A stretch of DNA of 5,700 nt from an archaeon (GTDB lineage Archaea; EX4484-52; B79-G9). Numbering within the stretch: the first letter of the stretch is position 1; the number at the start of each line of letters is the position of its first letter. A program made the position numbers and the translations under genes. The notes beneath the pieces are model-generated. The model was not told the origin of the DNA. It ran no database searches and saw only the letters and a list, made by a program, of their open reading frames with translations. Positions 1 to 5,576 of the stretch are shown in pieces. The stretch spans positions 1 to 5,700 of the forward strand of contig DAOVNB010000050.1 of NCBI GenBank assembly GCA_030630425.1. The letters run 5' to 3'.

Positions 1-81
1 AGCCTTTGCAGTCTTCAGAGCTTCGGCTGCTTTTTTGTGCCATTTGGAGGTTTCTTCAATTAATTGTTCTTCTGTGTTCAT
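1..81 (-). CDS. Unrecognised protein downstream of dphB, N-terminal 27 residues only
   Basis: The ATG at 81-79 overlaps the dphB stop (TGA at 80-78) as ATGA, the usual arrangement for translationally coupled genes. The frame stays open to the window edge for 27 codons. The visible peptide begins MNTEEQLIEETSKWHKKA and is charged and probably helical, rich in Glu, Lys and Ala. No motif is visible and the product runs out of the window, so I assign no function. The overlap implies one transcript with dphB. The main evidence that the gene is real is the overlap geometry plus the uninterrupted frame. Confidence 0.6.
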   Translation of the reverse strand, partial: MNTEEQLIEETSKWHKKAAEALKTAKA

Positions 82-809
82 TTAAACAACCCCAAAACGT
101 CAGCCTCATGAAAATGCATCTTTCCCAACACAACAATCGAGTGCGGGAGCGCACCAAAATCCATTTTCTTTAGGTTCTCTATTGCATCATACTTTATCAG
201 TGAATCACCGCCAAGGTGCGCAACAACCACAATTTTTGTATCTTTTGAAAATACGTTCCCCTTCAGTTTCCCCTCAAGCTCAAGAAGGATTTCGAGAGCC
301 CTGTTTGCAGTCATGCCAATATCAAGAAGCAGAAGTGTGTGCAGGCCGGCATCAAGATTCTCCTTTATGTTGGTGTATGGTGTTGCCGGAAAATAGCCCT
401 TCTGCGGAAACGGGAGTGAAACTGTTTTGCCAAACTTGTAGAGCATGAGCCCTGTCTCAGCTATTGCTGTAAATATGGATGATGCATGTATGATTTTGAC
501 TTCAATACCTGCTTTTTTTGCGCCAAGCATAATCTCTGTGTGCGTTGTCGCAGAGAGAGCGTCCCCGCCAACGAGAAATGCTGTGTCTTGTTTCTTTGCA
601 GACTCAATGACAACTTCGCCTTCCTCTACCTGCTTTCGGTCAAGGACGGTTATCTTTTTACCGACCATTTTTTCAAGAGAAGTAATATTTACAGAAACAG
701 GGCATGTGTAGAACTCTGCAAAGACCTTTGCGCACTTTTTGCATGCATCGATTCCCTTGAGGGACATGTCTTTTTCATCGTGGATTCCGGTGCCGATTAG
801 GTAGAGCAT
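78..809 (-). CDS. dphB: Diphthine synthase (archaeal DphB/Dph5 methyltransferase)
   Basis: This is an S-adenosylmethionine-dependent methyltransferase of the tetrapyrrole-methylase fold. In the known pathway it methylates the modified histidine of translation elongation factor 2 to give diphthine, a step of diphthamide synthesis in the cytoplasm. Family features seen: the opening MLYLIGTGI with the following D-x-x-D-x-S-x-K-G segment (residues 1-19), VGGDALSATTH at 80-90, and the H-A-S-S-I segment with ETGL and YKFG at 108-127. The 243 residues are close to the usual archaeal length (about 250), so the gene looks intact. A TATA-like box about 26 bases upstream of the ATG and no Shine-Dalgarno sequence suggest a leaderless message. 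It shares strand with the Hxs cassette but is separated by 163 bases and has its own promoter, so it is probably only a neighbour. Confidence 0.93.
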   Translation of the reverse strand: MLYLIGTGIHDEKDMSLKGIDACKKCAKVFAEFYTCPVSVNITSLEKMVGKKITVLDRKQVEEGEVVIESAKKQDTAFLVGGDALSATTHTEIMLGAKKAGIEVKIIHASSIFTAIAETGLMLYKFGKTVSLPFPQKGYFPATPYTNIKENLDAGLHTLLLLDIGMTANRALEILLELEGKLKGNVFSKDTKIVVVAHLGGDSLIKYDAIENLKKMDFGALPHSIVVLGKMHFHEADVLGLFK

Positions 810-828
810 GAATATTAACAGACAGGAA

Positions 829-841
829 TGTTTATATTTTG
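829..841 (-). promoter_or_regulatory. TATA-like promoter of dphB
   Basis: On the minus strand this reads AAAATATAAAC, a good archaeal TATA box, centred about 26 bases upstream of the dphB ATG at 809. That spacing places the transcription start at or near the start codon, which agrees with the absence of a Shine-Dalgarno sequence there. No purine-rich BRE is obvious. Confidence 0.5.
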
Positions 842-972
842 TTTGGGATGCCGCTTAAAACAAAGAATTGTGTCATGGGCTTTAGTGTAATCCATCGATA
901 AATCACAGAATCACCACACAAAATCCTTTGCAAAGCACATGGAGAACGAAGTACCACAGCTTCTCTTTGTAT

Positions 973-1413
973 TCACCCTGTAGCAGAGGCGTGCGATGAG
1001 TGAGAGCAGTGATTATCGTGCGAGCCGTGCGAGCTATGCGAGCCGTGCGCCGAGGCGTGCGATGAGTGAGCGGCGTGATTATCGTGCGAGCCGTGCGAGC
1101 TGTGTGCCCCGTGCCAGCTGTGCGAACTATGCGCGCCTTGAGATCCATGCGAACCATGCGAACCGTGAGAGCCGTGCGAGCTGTGTGCGCTGTGCGAAGC
1201 GTGATGACCGTGTTCTGCCTTTATATTACCCGCGTTCCAAGAGATGCCATAATCATTGCTATGGGTTGCAGCTTCTGCAATATCTGTTGCCAATGTGCCA
1301 ATTGTTGCTGCACCCATGACTGCACCCAGGGTTAATAATGATTGTTTTGTAATTTTACCTTCTTCTTCTGTAAGAAAGGCAGAAATTGATTTTTTGATTT
1401 CAGGAAGTTTCAT
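973..1413 (-). CDS. hxsA: His-Xaa-Ser repeat precursor peptide (HxsA-like)
   Basis: This is the probable substrate of the adjacent HxsB, 146 residues long. Residues 1-22 form a charged leader with a T-E-E-E-G-K-I stretch at 15-21. Residues 26-43 are hydrophobic and rich in Gly and Ala. AEAA at 46-49 resembles a signal-peptidase cleavage site. Residues 50-70 link to the core. From 71 to 143 a histidine recurs almost every third residue: 23 His-x-x triplets, 17 of them strictly His-x-Ser, with the register broken only by a QGA triplet and one extra Ala. The core also contains one Trp (100) and one Cys (136). I chose the ATG at 1413 over the in-frame GTG at 1419 because AGGTG (1423-1419) lies five bases before the ATG and overlaps the GTG. 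The His-x-Ser repeat gives the Hxs family its name, and hxsB and hxsD-type genes lie just upstream. The product is probably exported or membrane-associated (inference). An unmodified metal-binding His-rich protein is the main alternative. Confidence 0.87.
   Translation of the reverse strand: MKLPEIKKSISAFLTEEEGKITKQSLLTLGAVMGAATIGTLATDIAEAATHSNDYGISWNAGNIKAEHGHHASHSAHSSHGSHGSHGSHGSQGAHSSHSWHGAHSSHGSHDNHAAHSSHASAHGSHSSHGSHDNHCSHSSHASATG
985..1203 (-). repeat. 9-bp coding minisatellite for His-x-Ser triplets
   Basis: The core of the precursor is built of 9-base units encoding His-x-x, commonly CAC GGC TCG on the minus strand. The region is much richer in G and C than its flanks. Because the period is a multiple of three, unit gain or loss keeps the frame, and spurious open frames appear on both strands. 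A second-order duplication lies inside: positions 986-1035 and 1052-1101 match at 47 of 50 bases (66-base offset, 22 residues). It encodes two copies of a 17-residue block that differ at two residues, Ala114-Ala115 against Cys136-Ser137. Confidence 0.88.
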
Positions 1414-1418
1414 AAGCA

Positions 1419-1423
1419 CACCT
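1419..1423 (-). promoter_or_regulatory. Ribosome binding site of hxsA that decides the start
   Basis: AGGTG on the minus strand ends five bases before the ATG at 1413. The identical motif at the identical spacing precedes hxsB, which supports both starts. The alternative GTG at 1419-1417 would overlap this site and is therefore unlikely. Confidence 0.65.
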
Positions 1424-1440
1424 GTTAAATATCTTCTGTC

Positions 1441-1470
1441 TCTAAATATGTGTTTCTTAGTTTATATTAT
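1441..1470 (-). promoter_or_regulatory. Possible separate promoter for hxsA overlapping the hxsB stop
   Basis: The minus strand reads ATAATATAAA at 1470-1461, overlapping the hxsB TAA at 1469-1467, with a second weaker box ACATATTTAG at 1451-1442. From the first box, a start about 25 bases downstream would give a leader of roughly 25-30 bases carrying the AGGTG site. This would allow the precursor to be made in excess of its enzymes. The DNA here is AT-rich, so a chance match is possible. Confidence 0.35.
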
Positions 1471-2918
1471 TTAATGTACCGGTTTTTCAAAATCCATGAA
1501 AATATTATTTCTCTTTCTTTTTTTGAATATATGAGTATTTTAAACAAGTGCTCTAGTATCGCCCTGTTCAACTTGCACCTTCTGTTTGTCGGCAGCTTTG
1601 GGACAAGGCCACCCTCTGAAACATATGTTTCAATCAGGCAGGTTCCGCAATACGGTGAAAATGCACAAGCATCGCACAATGTGGCTGTGTTTGTCGTGGC
1701 ACGGACAATACTTTTTGTTACGGGTTTTTTATATATATCTGCATATTTATCTTCTTTTACATTACCGAGCTTGAAAATCTCATATGCTTTGGACTCATCA
1801 CAAGGAAAGATATCGCCCTTGTGATTATAAAGCAATTGCCCCGTAGCAGCCCCACAAGGTGCCTGTAAGTCAGTATAACATACATCTTTTCGATCTATTA
1901 TTTTTTTGGTATAGATTTGTGTTAATCTCTCAAGAAAATTTATGCCTTGTTTATTCAGCATCAAGACGTACTCTAAACTCTCTTTCCAGAACATTACAAA
2001 TTCTTCTGGTTCATATCCTACTTTTTCCCAGTTTAAATCCGCATTTCCGATACGCCCTAAGCAGCGAGCCCATACTTGATCAAAACCATGTTTTAAATAC
2101 TCATCAATTATTTTCTTCGAGTGAGGTAGGGATTGTTTCGTTATTGTGGGCATTGCGTTGAGCCGGTGAGCTATTTTTTTGTCGTTTTTAATTTTTTTAA
2201 TCCAACGAGTCACGTCATCATATGAGCCTTTGCCGTTTGAATAAATTCTATTCTTGTCATGTACTTCTTTAGGGCCGTCAAGGGAAGTTGCGAGACCCAA
2301 GTTCTTTTGGCTCATGAGATATTGGAGTTTTTCATCATCCATTAAGGTCAGGTTGCTTACAACAGAATAACCCACGAATTTATTGTATTTTTTTGATAGT
2401 TTCTTAGAGTATTCGATAATGTATTTCATTATCGGGTAGTTCAAAAGCACTTCTCCGCCCTGAAACTCAATTTGGATTGACTTTACAGGGCTTTGAAATA
2501 TAAAATCCACAACAGCTTTTGCTGTCTGTTCATCCATGTCATATTCTTTTGACTTCGGTGATTTTGCCTGTGAATGGCAATAAATGCATTTTTGGTTGCA
2601 TCTTAAAGTGGGGGTAATAATGTTTAGTGATACTCCCGTTGAAAGATAATGATATCTGTCACGATAGTCCCTGACTACTTTCTCGATGTTTTTTTCTGTC
2701 AAAATTATGCCTTTTTCTGCCAATGTGCTGAAAAGCTGGGGGTCTCTATCTATTTTTCCAAACCTGAAAAGATTGTATTCTTCCTTATCCAAAACAAGCC
2801 ACTCACCATGTGGCGTGGTAAGCATAATGTGATTTTCGTCAAATTTGTGAACAAAATGTTTATTTATTGTATATGCTTCAGATACATTGGTTGTTGTGCC
2901 AAAATAACTCTCTGCCAT
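1467..2918 (-). CDS. hxsB: His-Xaa-Ser system radical SAM/SPASM maturase HxsB
   Basis: This is a radical SAM enzyme expected to modify the His-x-Ser precursor in the cytoplasm; the reaction itself is not evident. Domains in order: residues about 22-83 match the short N-terminal region of the HxsB family (GEWLVLDKEEYNLF, then G-I-I-L) and probably bind the leader. C107-x3-C111-x2-C114 (TLRCNQKCIYC) binds the cleavage cluster, and FQGGEVLLN at 152-160 is the SAM-contact motif. The C-terminal SPASM domain has C347 and C355, G-x4-C373, then C415-x2-C418-x5-C424-x2-C427 and C448, a full set for auxiliary Fe-S clusters. The ending SPYCGTCLIETY followed by a final Cys and an ILEHLF-type helix is characteristic of HxsB. 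The length of 483 residues fits. The start at 2918 is supported by AGGTG five bases upstream. It begins eight bases after the upstream hxsD-like stop, and hxsA follows 53 bases downstream, so the genes form one operon. Confidence 0.92.
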   Translation of the reverse strand: MAESYFGTTTNVSEAYTINKHFVHKFDENHIMLTTPHGEWLVLDKEEYNLFRFGKIDRDPQLFSTLAEKGIILTEKNIEKVVRDYRDRYHYLSTGVSLNIITPTLRCNQKCIYCHSQAKSPKSKEYDMDEQTAKAVVDFIFQSPVKSIQIEFQGGEVLLNYPIMKYIIEYSKKLSKKYNKFVGYSVVSNLTLMDDEKLQYLMSQKNLGLATSLDGPKEVHDKNRIYSNGKGSYDDVTRWIKKIKNDKKIAHRLNAMPTITKQSLPHSKKIIDEYLKHGFDQVWARCLGRIGNADLNWEKVGYEPEEFVMFWKESLEYVLMLNKQGINFLERLTQIYTKKIIDRKDVCYTDLQAPCGAATGQLLYNHKGDIFPCDESKAYEIFKLGNVKEDKYADIYKKPVTKSIVRATTNTATLCDACAFSPYCGTCLIETYVSEGGLVPKLPTNRRCKLNRAILEHLFKILIYSKKEREIIFSWILKNRYIK

Positions 2919-2923
2919 AATTA

Positions 2924-2928
2924 CACCT
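2924..2928 (-). promoter_or_regulatory. Ribosome binding site of hxsB
   Basis: AGGTG on the minus strand lies five bases before the hxsB ATG and overlaps the TAG stop (2929-2927) of the upstream hxsD-like gene. This points to coupled translation. It is the same motif and spacing as at hxsA. Confidence 0.65.
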
Positions 2929-3187
2929 AAACCATATTATGATTTCTCATTAGGGCCAGAACATAATTGTAAAATTCGTAACCAAGAGTTTTCAGAGAAA
3001 TATCATCCGAGCGTGGTTTTAAAACAACTTTCATAGTTTCCTGTGGATTACCATCGGTGTTTACCCAACACGCATCAGAGAACATATCTGCTGCTTCAAG
3101 AATGCACGACGTTTTGTATATTTTTGTATTAAGAAAAAGCATTACTTCCTGCTTCGTTAAGTCAACATTAATTTTATCAGAACTCAT
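2927..3187 (-). CDS. Second, short HxsD-like protein
   Basis: This small soluble protein of 86 residues is paralogous to the preceding HxsD. Corresponding segments line up in order: N-x-K-I-Y, then A-A-x-x-F-x-D-A, then a V...DG-N/D-P stretch, a charged K-V-V-L-K strand, and L-G-x-E-F-x-N. It stops soon after this (LALMRNHNMV) and lacks the C-terminal helix and acidic tail of its partner. I chose ATG at 3187 because it overlaps the upstream stop as ATGA; an in-frame GTG at 3193 would add two residues. The HxsD family is found only with HxsB/HxsC-type systems and its biochemical role is not established, so a chaperone or partner role in modification is inference. Two HxsD-like subunits could pair with each other (inference). 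Confidence 0.78.
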   Translation of the reverse strand: MSSDKINVDLTKQEVMLFLNTKIYKTSCILEAADMFSDACWVNTDGNPQETMKVVLKPRSDDISLKTLGYEFYNYVLALMRNHNMV

Positions 3188-3633
3188 TTGCACTCATCAT
3201 CGCCTTGTTTTTCTGATCCCCAAGGCTTTGTTATCCCTAATGGGTCTTCTTCATAATCCATGCCTTCGAATTCATCGTCTTCTGTTTCAGGAGCAGATTT
3301 TTCTGTGTTGGTTGAAAATACTTTTTCGACAAGAGCATCTCTAACACCTTGCGTTCTTGCTGATTGAATGACATAGACTGCATAACTCACAAGTTCATTA
3401 TTAAATTCCCGTCCAAGTTCATCCAAATTCCCTTTTTCTTTGAGTTTTAGCTCTACAATAAGCTTGTCTTCCGGATCACCGTCTATGATAACATATGCCC
3501 TGTCAATAAACACATATGCTGCAGAATAAACTATTTCTAAAGGATATATTTTTGAATTAATTGTAATCAATACAGAATTATTTTTTTCATCTATTTGCAT
3601 GTTATTTATGGCTTTTTGAGCGGATTTCTTCAT
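3184..3633 (-). CDS. hxsD: His-Xaa-Ser system protein HxsD with acidic C-terminal tail
   Basis: This is the first gene of the cassette, 149 residues. Residues about 18-107 match the HxsD plan: N-S-K-I-Y-P-L-E with A-A-Y-x-F-x-D-R-A-Y (26-47), alternating strands, LGREFNNELVSYAVY (73-87), and then a helix with RTQGVRDALVEKVFS ending at 107. The Glu/Asn-Leu-x-x-Tyr and Gly-x-Arg helix segments are the typical HxsD signature. Residues 110-149 are an unusual extension with 15 Asp or Glu in 40 and the segment DPLGITKPW. No signal peptide or membrane segment is visible, so it is cytoplasmic. The ATG at 3633 is preceded by a TATA-like box about 27 bases upstream and no Shine-Dalgarno sequence, so the operon message is probably leaderless. 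It is likely an accessory partner of the radical SAM maturase; the exact activity is unknown. Confidence 0.85.
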   Translation of the reverse strand: MKKSAQKAINNMQIDEKNNSVLITINSKIYPLEIVYSAAYVFIDRAYVIIDGDPEDKLIVELKLKEKGNLDELGREFNNELVSYAVYVIQSARTQGVRDALVEKVFSTNTEKSAPETEDDEFEGMDYEEDPLGITKPWGSEKQGDDECK

Positions 3634-3654
3634 AAATAAGAAATGATTTCAAAA

Positions 3655-3666
3655 CTATTTAAATTA
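3655..3666 (-). promoter_or_regulatory. TATA-like promoter of the hxs operon
   Basis: An A/T stretch containing ATTTAAAT (3657-3664) is centred about 27 bases upstream of the hxsD ATG at 3633. This is the spacing of an archaeal TATA box on a leaderless message. It would drive hxsD, the second hxsD-like gene and hxsB, and hxsA by read-through. Confidence 0.45.
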
Positions 3667-3679
3667 ATTAGAGACTTTA

Positions 3680-3720
3680 GCTATCCACAACTCATTTATA
3701 TATTGTTGTTTTTAGATAGC
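3680..3720. promoter_or_regulatory. Interrupted inverted repeat around the TATA box of the divergent gene
   Basis: GCTATC (3680-3685) pairs with GATAGC (3715-3720), and inside these ACAAC (3687-3691) pairs with GTTGT (3705-3709). The arms flank the box at 3694-3703 and the right arm ends two bases before the ATG at 3723. This is a plausible operator, but arms interrupted by one and five bases in AT-rich DNA can arise by chance. Confidence 0.25.
3694..3704 (+). promoter_or_regulatory. TATA-like promoter of the 293-aa radical SAM gene
   Basis: ATTTATATAT is a strong archaeal TATA match centred about 24 bases upstream of the ATG at 3723. It implies transcription starting at or next to the start codon. 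There is no Shine-Dalgarno sequence. It sits back to back with the hxs operon promoter in an 89-base intergenic region. Confidence 0.55.
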
Positions 3721-3722
3721 CC

Positions 3723-4604
3723 ATGCAAACATTGATGCGATTAGGCCTTGCATGCAATCAAAACTGCAGATTCTGCAATGTAAAATATGCATTGAAAACA
3801 AAAAGCACGTCTGAGGCAAAAGAGGGTATACTTGAGGCAAAAAGAAAATACCCTGACACGACCCTCGTATCATTCACAGGCGGTGAGCCAACACTCAGAA
3901 ATGATCTGCCAGAACTAATCTCCTTTATAAAGAAAAAAACCAGAATGAATGCGGAATTGCAAACAAATGCTATGCGATGCTCTTACAAAGAATATGTCGC
4001 AGCCCTTAAAAAAGCCGGGCTCGATTGTGCTTTTGTTGCACTTCATTCGCATAAAGAAAGTGTCTCTGACTGGCTTACCAGAACGCCCGGGAGCTTTAAG
4101 CTCACCATAAAAGGGATAAAAAATCTTTTGGATGAAGGTATTGAAGTAACGGTAAACATAGTTATTAATTCTGTAAATTATAAATTGCTGCCAGAATTTT
4201 CAAAATTTGTCCATGAGAATTTTACAAATATAAAGCGGCTCTCTTTTTCATTTATACAACCCCATGGCAATGCATGGAAAAACAAGTGGCTCGTTCCGAA
4301 ATTGACGGATGCAAGCCCATATATTCGAGCTGCAATGAAATATTGTGAGAAAAATAATTTGGATTTTGTGAATCCCTATTGCGGGATTCCCCTTTGCCAT
4401 GCAAAAGGATTTGAAAACAAATGCCTTGAATACAGTGATGCCAAAGAAAGGGAGAAAAAAGAAAGGCACATTACCATTCAAAAAGTTATAGAAAATAAAG
4501 TGAAAGGCCCCCAATGCAAAATTTGCTCTATGGATAAGTACTGCCTTGGCGTTTGGATGTGGTATTCAAGAATGTACGGGGTAGATGAACTAGTACCCTA
4601 TTGA
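3723..4604 (+). CDS. Short radical SAM protein with C-terminal auxiliary cysteine motif (HxsC-like architecture)
   Basis: This radical SAM enzyme of 293 residues has an unknown reaction. C11-x3-C15-x2-C18 (ACNQNCRFC) is the cluster site almost at the N-terminus, and FTGGEPT at 51-57 is the SAM motif. TPGSFKLTIKGIKNLL (121-136) and the following V-I-N-S-V-N-Y-K-L-L-P are typical of this peptide- or cofactor-acting group. The C-terminal part carries C220, C225, C234 and then C265-x2-C268-x5-C274, likely ligands of one auxiliary Fe-S cluster, ending with Y-G-V-D-E-L-V-P-Y. There is no full SPASM pattern. Short length, the G-x-F...G-I-x-N-L block, an IPLC-type motif and a final CxxCxxxxxC recall the Hxs enzyme HxsC, but I cannot assert orthology. 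It is divergent from the hxs operon with a shared promoter region, and paralogous to the next gene. It could instead be an independent system. Confidence 0.85.
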   Translation: MQTLMRLGLACNQNCRFCNVKYALKTKSTSEAKEGILEAKRKYPDTTLVSFTGGEPTLRNDLPELISFIKKKTRMNAELQTNAMRCSYKEYVAALKKAGLDCAFVALHSHKESVSDWLTRTPGSFKLTIKGIKNLLDEGIEVTVNIVINSVNYKLLPEFSKFVHENFTNIKRLSFSFIQPHGNAWKNKWLVPKLTDASPYIRAAMKYCEKNNLDFVNPYCGIPLCHAKGFENKCLEYSDAKEREKKERHITIQKVIENKVKGPQCKICSMDKYCLGVWMWYSRMYGVDELVPY

Positions 4605-4606
4605 TG

Positions 4607-4612
4607 AAAAAA
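4607..4612 (-). terminator. Possible oligo-T terminator between convergent genes
   Basis: A run of six T on the minus strand lies seven to twelve bases past the stop of the 312-aa radical SAM gene, inside the 14-base gap between the two convergent genes. Oligo-T tracts end transcription in archaea, but a single T6 run is weak evidence. Confidence 0.25.
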
Positions 4613-4618
4613 TCATGC

Positions 4619-5557
4619 TTATGAGCGCATAACAAGTTCGTCGAAAGTTTTTAGTTTGTTTCCGGGAACAGGAATAAATTCGTCCCATCCGCGCTTTTCA
4701 GGATATTCTTTCCATGGTCCTTCGCAAATCAAATCATATTTGCAGTTCATGCAACCAGGGCTTTTTATTTTTCCATGTGTTTTTCTTGTATAATCAAAAT
4801 CCGGGTCTATTGATCCAATTTCACGTATCTCTGTTGGAGGAATGAAGCGTTCAGAACAATGCAGTTCATAGCCTTTCATGAAACAAAAAGGATATGCCTC
4901 GACCATTGCAAGCACGTTTTCGTTCTGAACACGATCTAGTGCCTTATGAACATATGGTTTTACAAGAGATTTGCATGGCACGATATTATCAAAATTCTTA
5001 TATGCATTTCCAATTGCATGCACAAATGCATGTTGCATTTGGCGAACACCATAAGACAGCAGAAGCTCTGTTATCTGCGGCAAAAACCTGTAATTTGGTT
5101 TTGTAATAACTGTATTTGTCGAAATTTCCTGGTCAAGTGCAACCAGATTCTGAATCCCTTTTATAACCTGCTTAAATGCTCCGGGGCTTTGTGTTAAATA
5201 ATCATGCAATTCAGGAATGTGGCCGTGCACTGCTGGAGAAAACTGGTTTGCACCGGCTTCAACTATCTTTTTGCAAAAAGGCATATATGCCAGCATCCTG
5301 CCGTTTGTCTGTATCTGAATCATTTTGTAGCCTATTTGCTTTGCAAAAGAGATTATATCAAAAACATCGCTTCTGATAGTTACTTCACCGCCTGTAAATA
5401 TGACCGTGGAAATTCCTTCCTTCCGTCCCTCTGTTAAATCAGCCTTAATTTCAGCGGTTGTTTTGTCGCCATTATTACGCTTGTGAGAAACTACACAAAA
5501 TTTGCAGTTATTGTTGCAAGAATAACCTATCTTGAGATCCAGCCTTTTTTCATCCAT
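4619..5557 (-). CDS. Second short radical SAM protein, paralogue of the 293-aa one
   Basis: A radical SAM enzyme of 312 residues whose reaction is unknown. C14-x3-C18-x2-C21 (SCNNNCKFC) is the cluster site, FTGGEVT at 54-60 the SAM motif, and QTNGR at 83-87 the next strand. SPGAFKQVIKGIQNLV (124-139) and the N-T-V-I-T-K-P-N-Y-R-F-L-P block match the 293-aa protein in order and spacing. The C-terminal cysteines C225-x8-C234 and C269-x2-C272-x5-C278 are the same set, followed by WDEFIPV (291-297). The 293-aa protein has extra cysteines at 208 and 220 that this one lacks. The start at 5557 is preceded by AAGGA nine bases upstream and by TATA-like boxes. Its stop is 14 bases from that of its convergent paralogue. 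Its proximity to the Hxs cassette suggests a related role, but the gene has its own promoter. Alternatives include an unrelated cofactor- or peptide-modifying enzyme. Confidence 0.85.
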   Translation of the reverse strand: MDEKRLDLKIGYSCNNNCKFCVVSHKRNNGDKTTAEIKADLTEGRKEGISTVIFTGGEVTIRSDVFDIISFAKQIGYKMIQIQTNGRMLAYMPFCKKIVEAGANQFSPAVHGHIPELHDYLTQSPGAFKQVIKGIQNLVALDQEISTNTVITKPNYRFLPQITELLLSYGVRQMQHAFVHAIGNAYKNFDNIVPCKSLVKPYVHKALDRVQNENVLAMVEAYPFCFMKGYELHCSERFIPPTEIREIGSIDPDFDYTRKTHGKIKSPGCMNCKYDLICEGPWKEYPEKRGWDEFIPVPGNKLKTFDELVMRS

Positions 5558-5576
5558 TATTTTGTTTCCTTGATGA

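Noticed and set aside
848..901. A 17-codon plus-strand frame in the gap between dphB and hxsA
   Set aside because: It has no ribosome binding site, no promoter at a suitable distance and no recognisable peptide features. The rest of the 810-972 gap shows only the dphB TATA box.
842..972. A terminator for the hxs operon
   Set aside because: No long oligo-T tract is present on the minus strand, and only weak 4-5 bp stems (for example around 945-968) can be drawn, so none is annotated.
985..1203. Regular GC-rich short repeat that could be taken for a CRISPR or satellite array
   Set aside because: The 9-base period has no spacers, stays in frame with a well-supported start and ribosome binding site, and encodes His-x-Ser triplets.
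903..1335. Open frames on both strands over the repeat region, rich in Arg, Ala, Ser or Thr
   Set aside because: A 9-base repeat leaves all frames open. These lack ribosome binding sites, and the neighbouring hxsB and hxsD genes specifically predict the His-x-Ser frame.
3723..4604. Calling the 293-aa protein HxsC outright
   Set aside because: The architecture is similar, but it also matches its local paralogue equally well and lies outside the operon. Without a family-model score the name would overstate what the sequence shows.
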